From Diogma glabrata (taxonomy: Eukaryota; Arthropoda; Insecta; Diptera; Cylindrotomidae): a DNA stretch of 64,000 nucleotides. Location of the stretch: the NCBI GenBank assembly GCA_963693315.1, contig OY856187.1:117345166-117409165 (forward strand). The letters are read 5' to 3'. The notes beneath the pieces were generated by a model that was not told the DNA's origin, did no database searches, and worked only from the letters and a program-made list of their open reading frames with translations. Within the stretch, counting starts at the first letter, position 1, and the number at the start of each line of letters is the position of its first letter. Shown here piece after piece: positions 23,024 through 33,910 of the stretch. Both the position numbers and the translations under genes were made by a program.

Positions 23024-24304
23024 CTAATTGGCACTCAAGTTCTGAACTCTCACGGGGGTGCCGTGGATTTGTGGAGTTCGATTGATGTTTTCCGAATTGG
23101 AATTCTGTGGTGTATTATCATCAGAAGTTGAAACTTGATGAACATTTGTTGCTTGAGTTGTCGAAGAATTGGAATTGTCCTTTTTTAAATCATTGAACTT
23201 TTTTTTATAACAATATTCAATTGAATGATTTTTTTGTTTGCAATAATTGCAAAACAATTTTTTAGACGATTCAATTTGATTTTGATTTGAACTAGGACTA
23301 GCATTTTTTGAATGAACGGTGGAATTATTATTTGAATTATTGTTTGTATTAAAATTTTTATTTTTACGTTTAAAACAATTTTCATACGAATGGTTATTTT
23401 TCTTACAAAAAGAGCATTTAAAACAATTGGATTGAAAAAGTACCGAACTTTTGGCTGTTTCCTTCTCTATTGCTTTCGCAATCGCAGAAGATAAATCGTC
23501 AAAATCGTGAGAATCTACAATAGTTCTAATAGGCTCTTTTAAACCATTAACAAATGCATTTAAAGCCGTTTTTTCGTTGAGAGTTTGAATAATTTCAACA
23601 TGTTCTACACCCTGCTCATGAATACATATTTCATTGAGTTCACCTAATACATTTTCAATTTTATTTCCAAAGGTTAACACGTCACTAGTTTGCGTAGCAG
23701 AAATCATTTCATGAGAAACAGTTCCATTTGATCTTCTTTTGATAAATTTTGCCTCTAGAGCTTTTCTAAGATCTTTCCATTCTACAAAATCAGTGTAGCG
23801 TACTACGTTATAAGCATTACCTTCCAGCTTAGAAATTATGATGTTCATGCAATATTTTTTACTAGACTTCATTACGGTTTTGTCAATAATATCTTCTAAG
23901 GGATTCCAAACTATTTCAACACATTTACAAAATTTATGAATATCTTCTTTATTTTTAAAAACTGGAATAATTTTAATCGCAAAATCTTTATCAAAAGCCA
24001 TTTTTTTTAAATTATTACCCGTTTGACTATTCAATTCTAAATTAATATTTTTTTCTTTTTCTAAATTATTCACAACTGGATTTTCAAAATTATTTATTTT
24101 TATATCTTTATTCGTTTCGAAACTTTCATCAGCTGAATCAATATTTATAATTTCTTGATCATGATTATTCGAATTAATTTCGCTAATTAAATTAGTAATA
24201 TTATCATTTTGAATTAACCGTTTCTCCAAAATATCAGAGAATGCTTTTGAGCGACGTAAAATTTTTCTATTTCTCAATTGTACATAAGTAATATTATTAT
24301 TCAT
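23024..24304 (-). CDS. Gag structural protein, Ty3/gypsy
   Basis: This 426-residue protein starts at a true ATG (MNNNITYVQL). Residues about 105-290 have the helical make-up of a gypsy capsid. Two CCHC zinc knuckles follow: C297-C300-H305-C310 (CSFCKKNNHSYENC) and C352-C355-H360-C365 (CNYCKQKNHSIEYC). It should package element RNA into particles. The last codons overlap the open pol frame, and the TAG ends at 23024. The N-terminal 100 residues are Asn/Glu-rich and not recognised. Confidence 0.9.
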   Translation of the reverse strand: MNNNITYVQLRNRKILRRSKAFSDILEKRLIQNDNITNLISEINSNNHDQEIINIDSADESFETNKDIKINNFENPVVNNLEKEKNINLELNSQTGNNLKKMAFDKDFAIKIIPVFKNKEDIHKFCKCVEIVWNPLEDIIDKTVMKSSKKYCMNIIISKLEGNAYNVVRYTDFVEWKDLRKALEAKFIKRRSNGTVSHEMISATQTSDVLTFGNKIENVLGELNEICIHEQGVEHVEIIQTLNEKTALNAFVNGLKEPIRTIVDSHDFDDLSSAIAKAIEKETAKSSVLFQSNCFKCSFCKKNNHSYENCFKRKNKNFNTNNNSNNNSTVHSKNASPSSNQNQIESSKKLFCNYCKQKNHSIEYCYKKKFNDLKKDNSNSSTTQATNVHQVSTSDDNTPQNSNSENINRTPQIHGTPVRVQNLSAN

Positions 24305-25384
24305 AAGTAAATATAAAAATAATGAAAAATGATTTTAATGTGTAAGAGTTTAAATGTATATGTAAACGATGTATTTTGAGAGAAATATGTTTCAAGAATA
24401 ATTTAAAAAGCTTACCTATTTTTTCATGCAACAACTTTTGAACACATACACAATTTCTTGTATCGTTAATATTCATTAATTTATATACTCACAGAACAAT
24501 TTTTTTTTGAATATTTTTTATGCATTTTTTTTTTTACTCTAAATTTAAACAATACATTTTTTTTTACTTATTTTTTAATTTATAACTGATTATCTTTATC
24601 AGTTAAGATGCACATTGCACTTATTGATTATTTTATGAGATTTTTTAATATGATTTTTGATTTTCTATTTTATTTATTTTTCTAACAAATAATATTTTTT
24701 GTCACAAACATTTATTTTTTTGTTACTTTTTTCCACTTACTTAAATCATATATTATTTTTGCATGCAAATTCAATTTAATATATTTTTTTTATATTTTTA
24801 ATAATTCACAATTTTAACTAAGATGAACACGTTGTCGAGTGGATGAAGATGAATGATGATGTTTGTGATGAAACGTTCCAAATTGCAATTTCGGTCGATT
24901 TTAATAATACATAGACGAAAATTTTGTCAGTTTTTCTCTCAATTTGACCGATAATGTGGACAACCTCTTGAATGAATGACCTCCAAAATGACGACATCAA
25001 TGATGAAACATACGGTTTTAAACGAAGTTAAATGATGTGGATTTTTGCCGCATTTTATACTTCAATTGAATAATTTTGATAAGCAAACTAATCAATTATG
25101 ACGATATAGTTTGATTAAGACGATATTTTTGTTGTATGGTTTTGCTGATTATTATATACATTCTAATTAGGCAAAAATGTGAATGAAAGCTAAAATTTAT
25201 AATTATTTATGTTCACGAAAATAATTATTTGAATTTCAATACTGTATATGTTGACGGAAACAGTATTCTTTTGATGCAAAAAATATTTTAAGCGCGAATG
25301 TGTTGTGTAAATACCGTAGAGCGTAAATTCCGTTTTGAGTTGTTAGCATGGTTTTTTGATTAAATGTGATTTTAAGTGTTTTAT

Positions 25385-25394
25385 GCTGTCACCA
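25385..25394 (-). other. Primer-binding site
   Basis: One base inside the 5' LTR the minus strand reads TGGTGACAGC. It begins with the TGG complementary to a tRNA 3' CCA. The position fits the minus-strand primer site; the tRNA species is not identified. Confidence 0.65.
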
Positions 25395-25395
25395 T

Positions 25396-25759
25396 TGTAA
25401 TGAAGTTAGCGTTTAGCCTTCCTATATCAAGCCTGCGAGATGATAATTTCGGAGATTATGCGTACCCCTTATAAATCACTTTCAAAAACACCAAAAACAC
25501 CACGGATTTATTAATTTAAAACTTTAAATATTTATTTCAATAATAAATTTATTTATGATCAACAATCTAGCCATCTACTATTTTACACAACACAGCAACC
25601 AGTATTAGCTAACTATATTTTGGTTTGCCTTGCCTTTTATTATGTTCTCCTCTTCTATTACAATTTTTAAAGATCAAATAAACATAATAAGAAAATGTAA
25701 TAGAAGAATTAACAAAATTAAAAAGTAATAGATAATTTAGGCGAGTGTTCTACACTACA
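25396..25759 (-). repeat. 5' LTR of the Ty3/gypsy element
   Basis: This 364-bp partner of 18346-18718 has the same TG...CA ends. It should contain the element promoter and RNA start, but no core promoter element is distinctive enough to place. Confidence 0.95.
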
Positions 25760-25763
25760 CAAA

Positions 25764-26142
25764 CACCATCACGCGACTTCATTATGGTTCTTGGTGACTT
25801 TAATGGGCAGGTTGGAAGAGATATCTTTTATAAAAAGTGTGGTGGGCCCCAACAGTCTGCATTTGAATTCGAATGATAATGGTGAAAGAATGGCTGAGTT
25901 TGCATTATCAAACAGTCTGAGAATTGCTAGCACTTTCTTTCCGCATCGATCGATTCATAAGCAGACTTGGGTCTCACCGAATGGAAACACTCGAAATCAA
26001 ATTGATCACGTGCTAGGCATTCCAAAACTCAATCAACGGAAACATTTTAACATCTCATCACTAAAGAATGCTGAAACAGAAGAGAGATATCAATCGAATA
26101 TTGTCGAAACATTGGAGAAATCAGAAACCATTAATGGAGACG
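25764..26142 (+). pseudogene. RTE-like non-LTR retrotransposon, endonuclease part 2
   Basis: Reading resumes with TRDFIMVLGDFNGQVG, the GDFN motif of APE endonucleases. It continues with NDNGERMAEFALSN, the FFPH block and NTRNQIDHVL (the catalytic-end motif 'QIDHV'). A single-base shift lies near 25830-25870. The frame is broken after SETINGDV by the retrocopy at 26143 and continues at 26935 with INGDVDKSWYLRKDAV. Confidence 0.8.
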
Positions 26143-26934
26143 TTTTTTTTTTTTTTTTTTTAATTGCTTTATTTAATAGTATATGTACAGTGTTCTAAGA
26201 AATAATTTTTTTAATCCTAAAGCTAGATTATAATTGATTTCTAATTATGTTTCTAATGTCCCATTATGGGCTCTCTAGATACTACATATTGTATTTTGGA
26301 TCATTTCTAATTTTTGATGATCTTTATCAATTTTTAAAAGTACAATAAATGCAGATCTTTGTGATAGGTTTTGTTGTTTTATTTGACCAAAAATTCTATT
26401 TTAATAAAAATGTCAAGGTAATATGATTAGAAGGTACGGGGTTTAATCTAATAAATAAATATTAATAAATTTAATGAACTAAAGATAGACAATGTTTTGC
26501 TATTTAATATCTAAATTATAGTTCTGATATATATTTGTTTGTTATGTTACTTTATAATTGTACTCAATATTAGTTAAATTTTTTTAAAGTACATTGAATC
26601 TTTATCAAGAACAGTATAAGAGCAACTAAAGTTTTATGATTTTTCATGTATTTGTTTTTTTTTTGTTTTTATTGTTTTACAGTTTGTTTGTTTTGTGTTA
26701 TGCTATATCTCATACAGATATGTATAATGTAAAGTGCGTGAATAGTAAGGAGTTACCCTAACTTTATAAAGTTTCTTGAAAGTCTAACTTTTTTTTAGGA
26801 AACAGACAAAAACTATTTATATCTATTAATAGTCAATCAACCACCATGGATAATATTGTGGAGAGAATTTTTTTCGGTGTTTCCCTAGTATTTGTGTAGG
26901 TATATTAGTATTGAAACGAAGTGTTGGGTGTGCT
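26143..26934 (-). mobile_element. Poly(A)-tailed retrocopy in the RTE frame
   Basis: A T-run of 19 (26143-26161) is the poly(A) tail seen from the other strand. AATAAA precedes it at 26168-26173 (minus). A 13-bp target duplication ATTAATGGAGACG flanks the insert (26130-26142 and 26935-26947). These are marks of target-primed reverse transcription of a polyadenylated RNA. The roughly 770-bp body contains no recognisable coding sequence. It may be a 3' UTR of a host mRNA (processed pseudogene) or the end of an unknown LINE. Confidence 0.85.
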
Positions 26935-27735
26935 ATTAATGGAGACGTCGATAAGTCATGGTATTTGCGCAAAGATGCTGTCTTAAGCGCTGCTGAGGGA
27001 ATACTTGGACGACCACAAAACCACTCCCAGAAGCCATGGATGGATCAAGCATGTCTTGACGCTATTCAATACAAAAGAGATTGCTATCTAAAATGTCTAC
27101 AAGGACGCAACACCACACGATAGGTTCACGAAGGAGAACTATAAACAGGCAAAACAAGCCGTTATAAAGCTATGTAGACGAACGAAGGGAGAATGGTGAA
27201 AGAGAAAGTGTGAGGAGATTGAAAGCTTCAATAAGGAACATCAATCGCGTAACTTCTTTCAACAAGTTAAAACCTTAAAGAAGGACCCTTAAACTAGATC
27301 GACAGCTATTCAAAACAAAGATGTGGAGCTACAAGTAGACCTTAAAAATATTTTAGATATTTGGGCCGCTTATTTTGACACTTCTCAACTTAAGTGACCA
27401 GTAACAAGTCGGACGACGAACAAACCTTATTCGTGCGTCAAATGTACATATTGACGATCCTACCAAAGAGGAATTCGAAGCGGCGCTGCCAACATTAAAA
27501 TGCAATAAACCACCTGGTATCGACGATATAACATCCAAAATGATTGTACATGGTGGTGAAACTCTATCCTTAATAAGATTGTTTGAACATGTTCAAATGA
27601 TCTGGCGGACTAAACCATACCACAGGACTGGAACTCAGCTATGCTGATACCAATCCATAAAAAAGGTAATCGCTTACAATGTGCAAACTACAGGGAAATC
27701 GGTCTACTCTGCACAGCATATAAGATCTTTTCATA
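26935..27735 (+). pseudogene. RTE-like non-LTR retrotransposon, linker and RT start (part 3)
   Basis: It continues with DKSWYLRKDAVLSAAEGILG and PWMDQACLDAIQYKRDCY. After several shifts and stops come EFEAALPTLKCNKPPGIDDITSKMI and IPIHKKG...CANYREIGLLCTAYKI, the first motifs of the reverse transcriptase (the 'K-PGxDxI' and 'YRxIxLL' blocks). Similarity stops near 27735, before the catalytic YADD region. At least four disruptions make it a relic. Confidence 0.8.
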
Positions 27736-29234
27736 CATTTTTACATACAGGAAAAATAAAATAAGAGATAAAAAGAAAATGTCTTTTAAAAATTTGCAGT
27801 AACTAAATTAAAAGGGTGTTGCTAATAATCCATGCTAGTGGTATATTCCTTTCTTTGATCATTTGATGCACTGTCTTCCTCAATTATTAAACCCCACACA
27901 TAGAGTTATATGAAAGCTCGATTCTTCGAGCAAGCAATAACATGCCATCATCAAAGAATACTTCATACTCATAAAATTTTGGGTTGACTAGGTAGTGATA
28001 TCTCTACTATCCAAACTATTAGTACAAAAGTGCTGGACGATCTGTTATTCGATTCCCGACAGTATATTTCGATGGAGGAGCAAGTGCAATTTGCTTAACT
28101 GCTAAATAAAAAAGTGGTAAATATGTGCTATTCCTGTGGATCAAAAGGAACATCCTAATTTTGAAAAGGAAACTAAAGATTCGGTACGAGATTTGTAAAA
28201 TTAGGCTACGTATTTCATATCATTTATATATTAACATTCTTTACCAGACACTTAACATAGACTTGATAAAATAGGCTGAGGAACTTTATCAAATTTTAAA
28301 ACCAGTCGCAAATATATATTTTAAATTTAAATAAAATTATACTGCTTTCAAATTCAAAATTTTGTTGTTTTCAATACATTTTTTGTTAAAGATATATTCA
28401 ATATTGTTACACCTTACCAGCCAATATTCTTATAAGAATGATATCAATATCGTAATCTGTAATTAGCAATCGCCAGAAACTCAATTTCTTAATGTAATCA
28501 AATTGTTTACCAGTTTTCCATAGTATTTTCAAGTTGAGCTAGGTAGATGCATCAGGACTCGGAAATACGTAGGTCGCAGAGTTCTTATCATAATTCAAAT
28601 TTCTGAGGTTTACGTTATCCAATTAAGACAACCATGCCATTAGATTGAGTGATAAACTACTCTTAGGCGTTTTGGGACAACTATTTGAGTAACTCCTGAG
28701 AATATTCAAGAAATCTTGAGAATCTTAATTGTGATCCTTAAGAATTGCCACTAAATCTTGAGAATCTTTCCGAATATTGAGAATTTTTAAAGAATCTTGA
28801 GAATATTTGGACTGCAGACTATCTCCAGATAATCTAGAGAATCATGAGAATCTTGAAAATCTTTAGAGAACCTTTATTAATCTGAGAAAATTAAGGACAC
28901 TTATTTTTTTTGGAGTTTATTCACTCCAATTACATATTTTCATTTGAAACCAAAAAACGAATATTCGTAGTATAACAGGTTCAAAAACAAACAAAAAGTA
29001 AAACATATTTAAAACAAAAAATAAACACAAAAAAACACCAAAAAAACAAAAAAAAACTGTTTTAAACAATAAAAAACGGGACTCTAAAAACGCGTTTTAA
29101 ACAAAAAAAAACAGTTTATTTTGTTTAAAAAAAAACAGTGTTACCAACGCTGATTACAAGCTTATTATTTTAAAAACATTCAACTTTGCTTTATTAAAGA
29201 TAGAAATTAATTTATTGCACTGTGCCATTAATCT
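27736..29234. other. No gene seen; TCTTGAGAAT-rich block at 28688-28880
   Basis: The sequence just after the RTE relic (AAAAATAAAATAAGAGATAAA words, about 27755-28000) resembles parts of 36670-36890 and 49100-49165, so it is a low-copy dispersed repeat. At 28688-28880 a degenerate word TCTTGAGAATCTT recurs about eight times. The rest is AT-rich, with no supported coding sequence. Confidence 0.45.
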
Positions 29235-32044
29235 ATATGAGCAATTTCAGGCAAGTTCAGAAAATTTTTGGGAAATTTTGACTTGACCCCTTTTAATTTT
29301 GATTATTTTTTGTTTATAGATAGTCTTTCATAAATAAAGAATACAAGTTCTTTGTTATTTTGTGATGTGAGTGCATTTTGACGAACGATTGTAGAAAAAC
29401 TACTGAATCGATTTTCATAAATGATATGTCGTTGAATAGGTATTAGTAGATATTAGGTATTAATATGTATTAGAACAAAGTTTTTAAAAATGTACACTGT
29501 TAATTTTTTGAAATAATTTTTAAAGGTGTAACATAAGAAAAAACGGTGTAATTGAAGAAAAGATGGCGCTACACCTTTTATTTTTTAAAACTAAATTGAA
29601 GCTTATTTTATATCTAACAACTTGTGAAAGTTTAGGACTAGCATTATTTTTTGTTTTAAAGATAAAATTCGTTGTGCATATCACTGTCGGGAATCAGTTT
29701 TTTTTGTTCTGAAGGAAAATTATATAAATGGCGTTATAAACTAAGAGACTTTTTTTATGTTAAATATCAAATATTTTATTATTAAATGAACTTTTTAAAA
29801 TATTATAAAAATTATATATGTACAATAAAGAAAATATGAGCAATTTTAGCATAAATCCACAAAAGCGCTTATTGCTATGTACATTAAATGAAGCTTATGT
29901 GGAGTTTATAAATAAGTTTCCTGATGTGAAAATAGGATTTACTAAATTCACGTCCCTTCGACCACAAGAATGTATAAAATTATCCCAAGGAGTTCATAAT
30001 GTGTGCGTGTGTACCATATATCAAAATATGAAACTAATGATTCCACACTCTAAGATGTCTTGGATTACTGATGCTGCTTTCCAGAATTATAAAACATTAA
30101 TCGACTTTGTTTCATGTGGTGAATTAACAGAAGATTGTCATACTGTGAAGTGCAATGAATGTTTAGAAAAACTTCAACTGGAAGAAAAATTACTAAATGA
30201 TTTTGAAGTTAGAGGAATCCTTCAAGTCAAATATCAGCAATGGAATACCACTGATCGATGCAATTTGAATACTTTAATAGAAACTGTAAAAGAATTTATG
30301 AAAAAACTTGTTTACCGTTTACAAATTTTGATACCACACAACTTTATAGCAAAACAGCAATCTACATTCATTGAGGAAAGAAAAAAAAATTAGAACCAGG
30401 CTTCGTTCAATGGGATTTTTCTGAAAACTACGCCTTCATGATTCAGGATTCGGTTCAAGGTTATCATTATAATAATTCACAAGCTACTATTCATCCATTT
30501 GTCATTTATTTTAAAAGTGCCGCAAGTGAATATATACAGCACCGAAGTGTTATACTCATTTCGGATATCACAACAGTACTACAGTCCATCTTTTCATTAC
30601 AAAACTTATTGAGTTCATCAGAAAGCATATAAATTCTAATATTAGGAAAATAATTTCTAACACCGAAGGTGCACCTTCTCAATACAAAAATAAACCACCA
30701 TCAAAAAGACTTTAAGGTTGATGCAGAATGGCATTTTCATGCTGCCAGCCATGGAAAGGGACCTTGCGATGGGATTGGTGGTACCCTGAAGCGTTCTGCA
30801 CACCTTATAGTATGGGGAGCAGAGATATTATTGATACACCAAAAAAACTTTTCGAATGGGAAACTACCATGAACTTTGGATACACCGATAAAAATTAATA
30901 TCAATTAACAAAAGAAAAATTACAAAATTGATATAAAAATGCGATTACTATAAGTGGAACTCAAAAATTTCATTCTTTTGTACCATTAAATACTAAGACA
31001 ATAATTGCAAAAATGTTTTCCAACTCAAAAGAATCTTTTGAATGTAAAATAAGTAAATAATTTTTAATAACTATATTTATTTTCTTTAACCTACATATAT
31101 AATTTGTATGGTATTTTAAAAAGATTATTCAATAATAAAATATTTGTAATTTAATGTTAAAATACAATCTTTTACTTTATGATTCCATAATAACATAATA
31201 CGAACATAATACTTCTCCAGTCAAAAGTTCTTAAATAGATTTAGTTATTTATACGGCTTTTTTGTTTGCAGTCGAGACTGTCAAATTATTTTTTATAAGA
31301 GTGATAAGTGATTACTAAAAGTGGTAAATAAACATTTCATTTTTTATGCCATCTAATACAAAGAAAATAATTGCAGAAGTGTTTTCCTTTTCAAAAGAAA
31401 CTTCTGTTTGTAAAATAAGTAAATCGTTTTTAACAATTGTATTTATTTTATTTATTGTACTACATATATAATTTTACAATATTTTAAAAAGTTCATCTAA
31501 TAATAAAATATTTGATATTTAACATAAAAAAAATCTCTTAGTTTATAACGCCATTTTTATAATTTTCCTTCAGAACAAAAAAAAACTGATTCCCGACAGT
31601 CATATGCACAACGAATTTTATCTTTAAAACAAAAAATAACGCGTGTCCTAAACTTTCACAAGTTGTTAGATATAAAATAAGCTTCAATTTAGTTTAAAAA
31701 AAAAAGTTGTAGTGTCATCTTTTCTTCAATTACACCGTTTTTTCTTATGTTACACCGTTAAAAATTATTTCAAAAAATTAACAGTGTACATTTTTAAAAA
31801 CTTTGTTCTAATACATATTCAACGACATATCATTTATGAAAATCGATTCAGTAGTTTTTCTACAATCGCTCGTCAAAATGCACTCACATCACAAAATAAC
31901 AAAAAATTGAGGGGCACCCTGTGAAGACCCCTCTAAGAGAACTTGTATTTTTTATTTATGAAAGACTATCTATAAACAAAAACTAATCAAAATTAAAAGG
32001 GGTCAAGTCAAAACGTTGTTGAATCTTCGTGAAATTGCTCATAT
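29235..32044. mobile_element. DNA transposon with ~550-bp terminal inverted repeats
   Basis: The left arm 29235-29800 and right arm 31490-32044 are imperfect reverse complements over their whole length. Paired blocks include ATATGAGCAATTTCA at the tips, CTTGACCCCTTTTAAT, AATGATATGTCGTTGAA, GTGCATTTTGACG and TTTATAACGCCAT near the inner edge. A decayed transposase lies between them on the plus strand. A segment near its 3' end is duplicated (about 30960-31160 and 31330-31520). The superfamily is not assigned. Confidence 0.85.
29818..31060 (+). pseudogene. Transposase-like gene of the long-TIR element, decayed
   Basis: The first frame (191 residues) contains a CHTVKCNECLEKL block that may be a zinc-binding region and ends IPHNFIAKQQSTFIEERKKN. 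A one-base shift in an A-run leads to WDFSENYAFMIQDSVQGYHYNNSQATIHPFVIYF. A further frame has FKVDAEWHFHAASHGKGPCDGIGGTLKR, and a last piece reads FHSFVPLNTKTIIAKMFS...CKISK. DFSENY and the HGKGxCDGxGG region recur together in uncharacterised transposon proteins of many invertebrates and probably belong to a DDE-type core (inference). The C-terminal piece is repeated at about 31340-31430. The gene is non-functional. Confidence 0.65.
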
Positions 32045-33101
32045 GTTATACTGAAAAACTTGAACTTAGATTTACTAGCAGAAACACAAAATGTTTTGTA
32101 TACCTTGTTATTACGACAAGAGACATTAAAATTGAATTTTAATAAAACAACAATAACATTCAATTATTAAACTGAATAGCTTGTATACATGACACGAGCA
32201 GTCTCTAGTGCCGTACCGAAAGTACTTTTTAGTACCGGCGTAGTGAAAAACACTTTTTACTGACGCTTCACAAAACAATCCGAAAAATATAAGCTTTAGC
32301 AAATTAAAATGCGTTAAGTCGTTATACATGTTGACTCCGGCTGCACAAAAAGTTTATTTAAACAGAGGTCACTTTCATAAAATGTTGCATTTATATGCGC
32401 TTCGTATAAAGAACATTTACTGAATTAGAAACAGTTTTACTTTCAATGTTTCAGTTCTAAAAGTTGGATTTCTTAAATTAAGCATAATGTGAATCACTTG
32501 TTGCTCTTGCTTTACAAAAAACAACTAATTTTATTAATTTAATGAAAATAATAAGCCATATTTAAGCATTAATTATAGTATTCACTGACGAAATTGAAAT
32601 ATATATTAAGTAGTGTTTGTTTTTCATTAAACTCATAAACATTTGATTGACATTAAGATGCACAATAATGTTACCTATATTACCCACTAAAAAATATTAC
32701 GTTATATTTTAACTCATATACAAATATATATTAATAATTATATTCATTATTAAAAAAAAATAACAATTGCATTTATTAACATATATGTATATAATTTGGT
32801 TAAACGTTTTCTGTTCCGTATTGGTAATGACCTTAACTCCTTCATATCAACGTTTAATTTAATTCAAATTAAATTATTTACTTACAAGTACAACAAATAA
32901 ATAATTTATTAACATGTATTACACAATGAGCAAACTATTAAGAAATTTCAATATCAATTTAATTACTTTTATTTCATTATGAAACTTATTTAATAAAAAA
33001 AAGACACGAACATAAAAGATGTGGTGAGAACCTGAGCTTGGTGTAGGTCGAATTTGACAAAATTAAAAAATAAATCAAGTATATGAAAGAAATTAAGACA
33101 G
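32045..33101. other. No gene seen
   Basis: AT-rich sequence with no coding segment, RNA gene or clear repeat boundary that I can support. Confidence 0.5.
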
Positions 33102-33172
33102 TTCAATACGAGGACTAGTTGAAGAGTAAGGAGCTCAAAGTTCCTTACTCTTCAACTAGTCCTCGTATTGAA
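33102..33172. repeat. Perfect 31-bp-arm hairpin
   Basis: Arms 33102-33132 and 33142-33172 are exact complements around the 9-nt loop GCTCAAAGT. Perfect pairing over 31 bp in otherwise decayed DNA implies a recent origin or selection. It could be the tip of a young foldback or a small hairpin RNA precursor; nothing decides between these. Confidence 0.9.
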
Positions 33173-33570
33173 AAAGGCATAAAAACTTTCAAATTTTTCT
33201 CTGCTTTTTTTATCATTTCCTTTTTTTAATTTTTTCCTTCCTTTTTTTATCCTTTCCTTCAAGGATACTATTCCTCAACTAAGAAAATTTAATAAATTGT
33301 TTAATTAACACAAGTGAGCGGATAATAGTTGGCTATTGTCGGGTTACGGGCTACGCTCCTTCATGAAGCAAAACGGCGAATTAAAAAAATTATTAGACTA
33401 TTGAGAGGTCTGAAATGAATGACTTCTTGAACTAGGTGACCAATGCAGAATGCAATTGATAAAAAGGAGCGAAGATCTGTCAAATCCAAAAGATATGTCC
33501 GAAGATATGTTACAGTCCAAAAGAACTACAAAATCGCTACAGTTTAATGTGTGGTAAATATTGCTGCATT

Positions 33571-33910
33571 GCAAGTTTGATCATGTTTTCAACCTGGACG
33601 TGTTTTTATTTGGTTCGTTCGCCTTTTTTTCTTTGTCGTTTTGTTAAAGTACTTTTAATAGACAAAATTCACGATACGATCGTTGTAGTCAGACATATCG
33701 GTTTCAAATCCGTTCAAAAAACCTACCTCTGGTATAGATTTAGTGGAAAATCAATGAAAAAATTTTTAAACGGATTTGAAACCGATATGTCTGACTACAA
33801 CGATCGTATCGTGAATTTTGTCTATAAAAAGTACTTTAACAAAACGGCAAAGAAAAAAAGGTGAATAACCAAATAAAAACTCGTCCAGGTTGAAAACATG
33901 ATCAAACTTG
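33571..33910. repeat. Foldback element, ~145-bp arms
   Basis: Arms at about 33571-33718 and 33765-33910 are near-perfect complements around a loop of about 45 nt. Paired blocks run from AAGTTTGATCATGTTTTCAA at the outside to GACATATCGGTTTCAAATCC inside. Reading frames through it on either strand are by-products of the symmetry. Confidence 0.9.

Larger units (their letters stand above)
18342..25763 (-). mobile_element. Complete Ty3/gypsy LTR retrotransposon
   Basis: Two nearly identical LTRs enclose gag and pol on the minus strand and are flanked by the 4-bp target duplication CAAA (18342-18345, 25760-25763). A primer-binding site, polypurine tract and intact reading frames are all present, and there is no env-like frame. 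The leader (24305-25395) and the 3' untranslated part (18719-19520) are AT-rich without genes. High LTR similarity and intact frames indicate a recent, possibly still active insertion. It landed in the endonuclease frame of an older RTE-like element. Confidence 0.95.
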
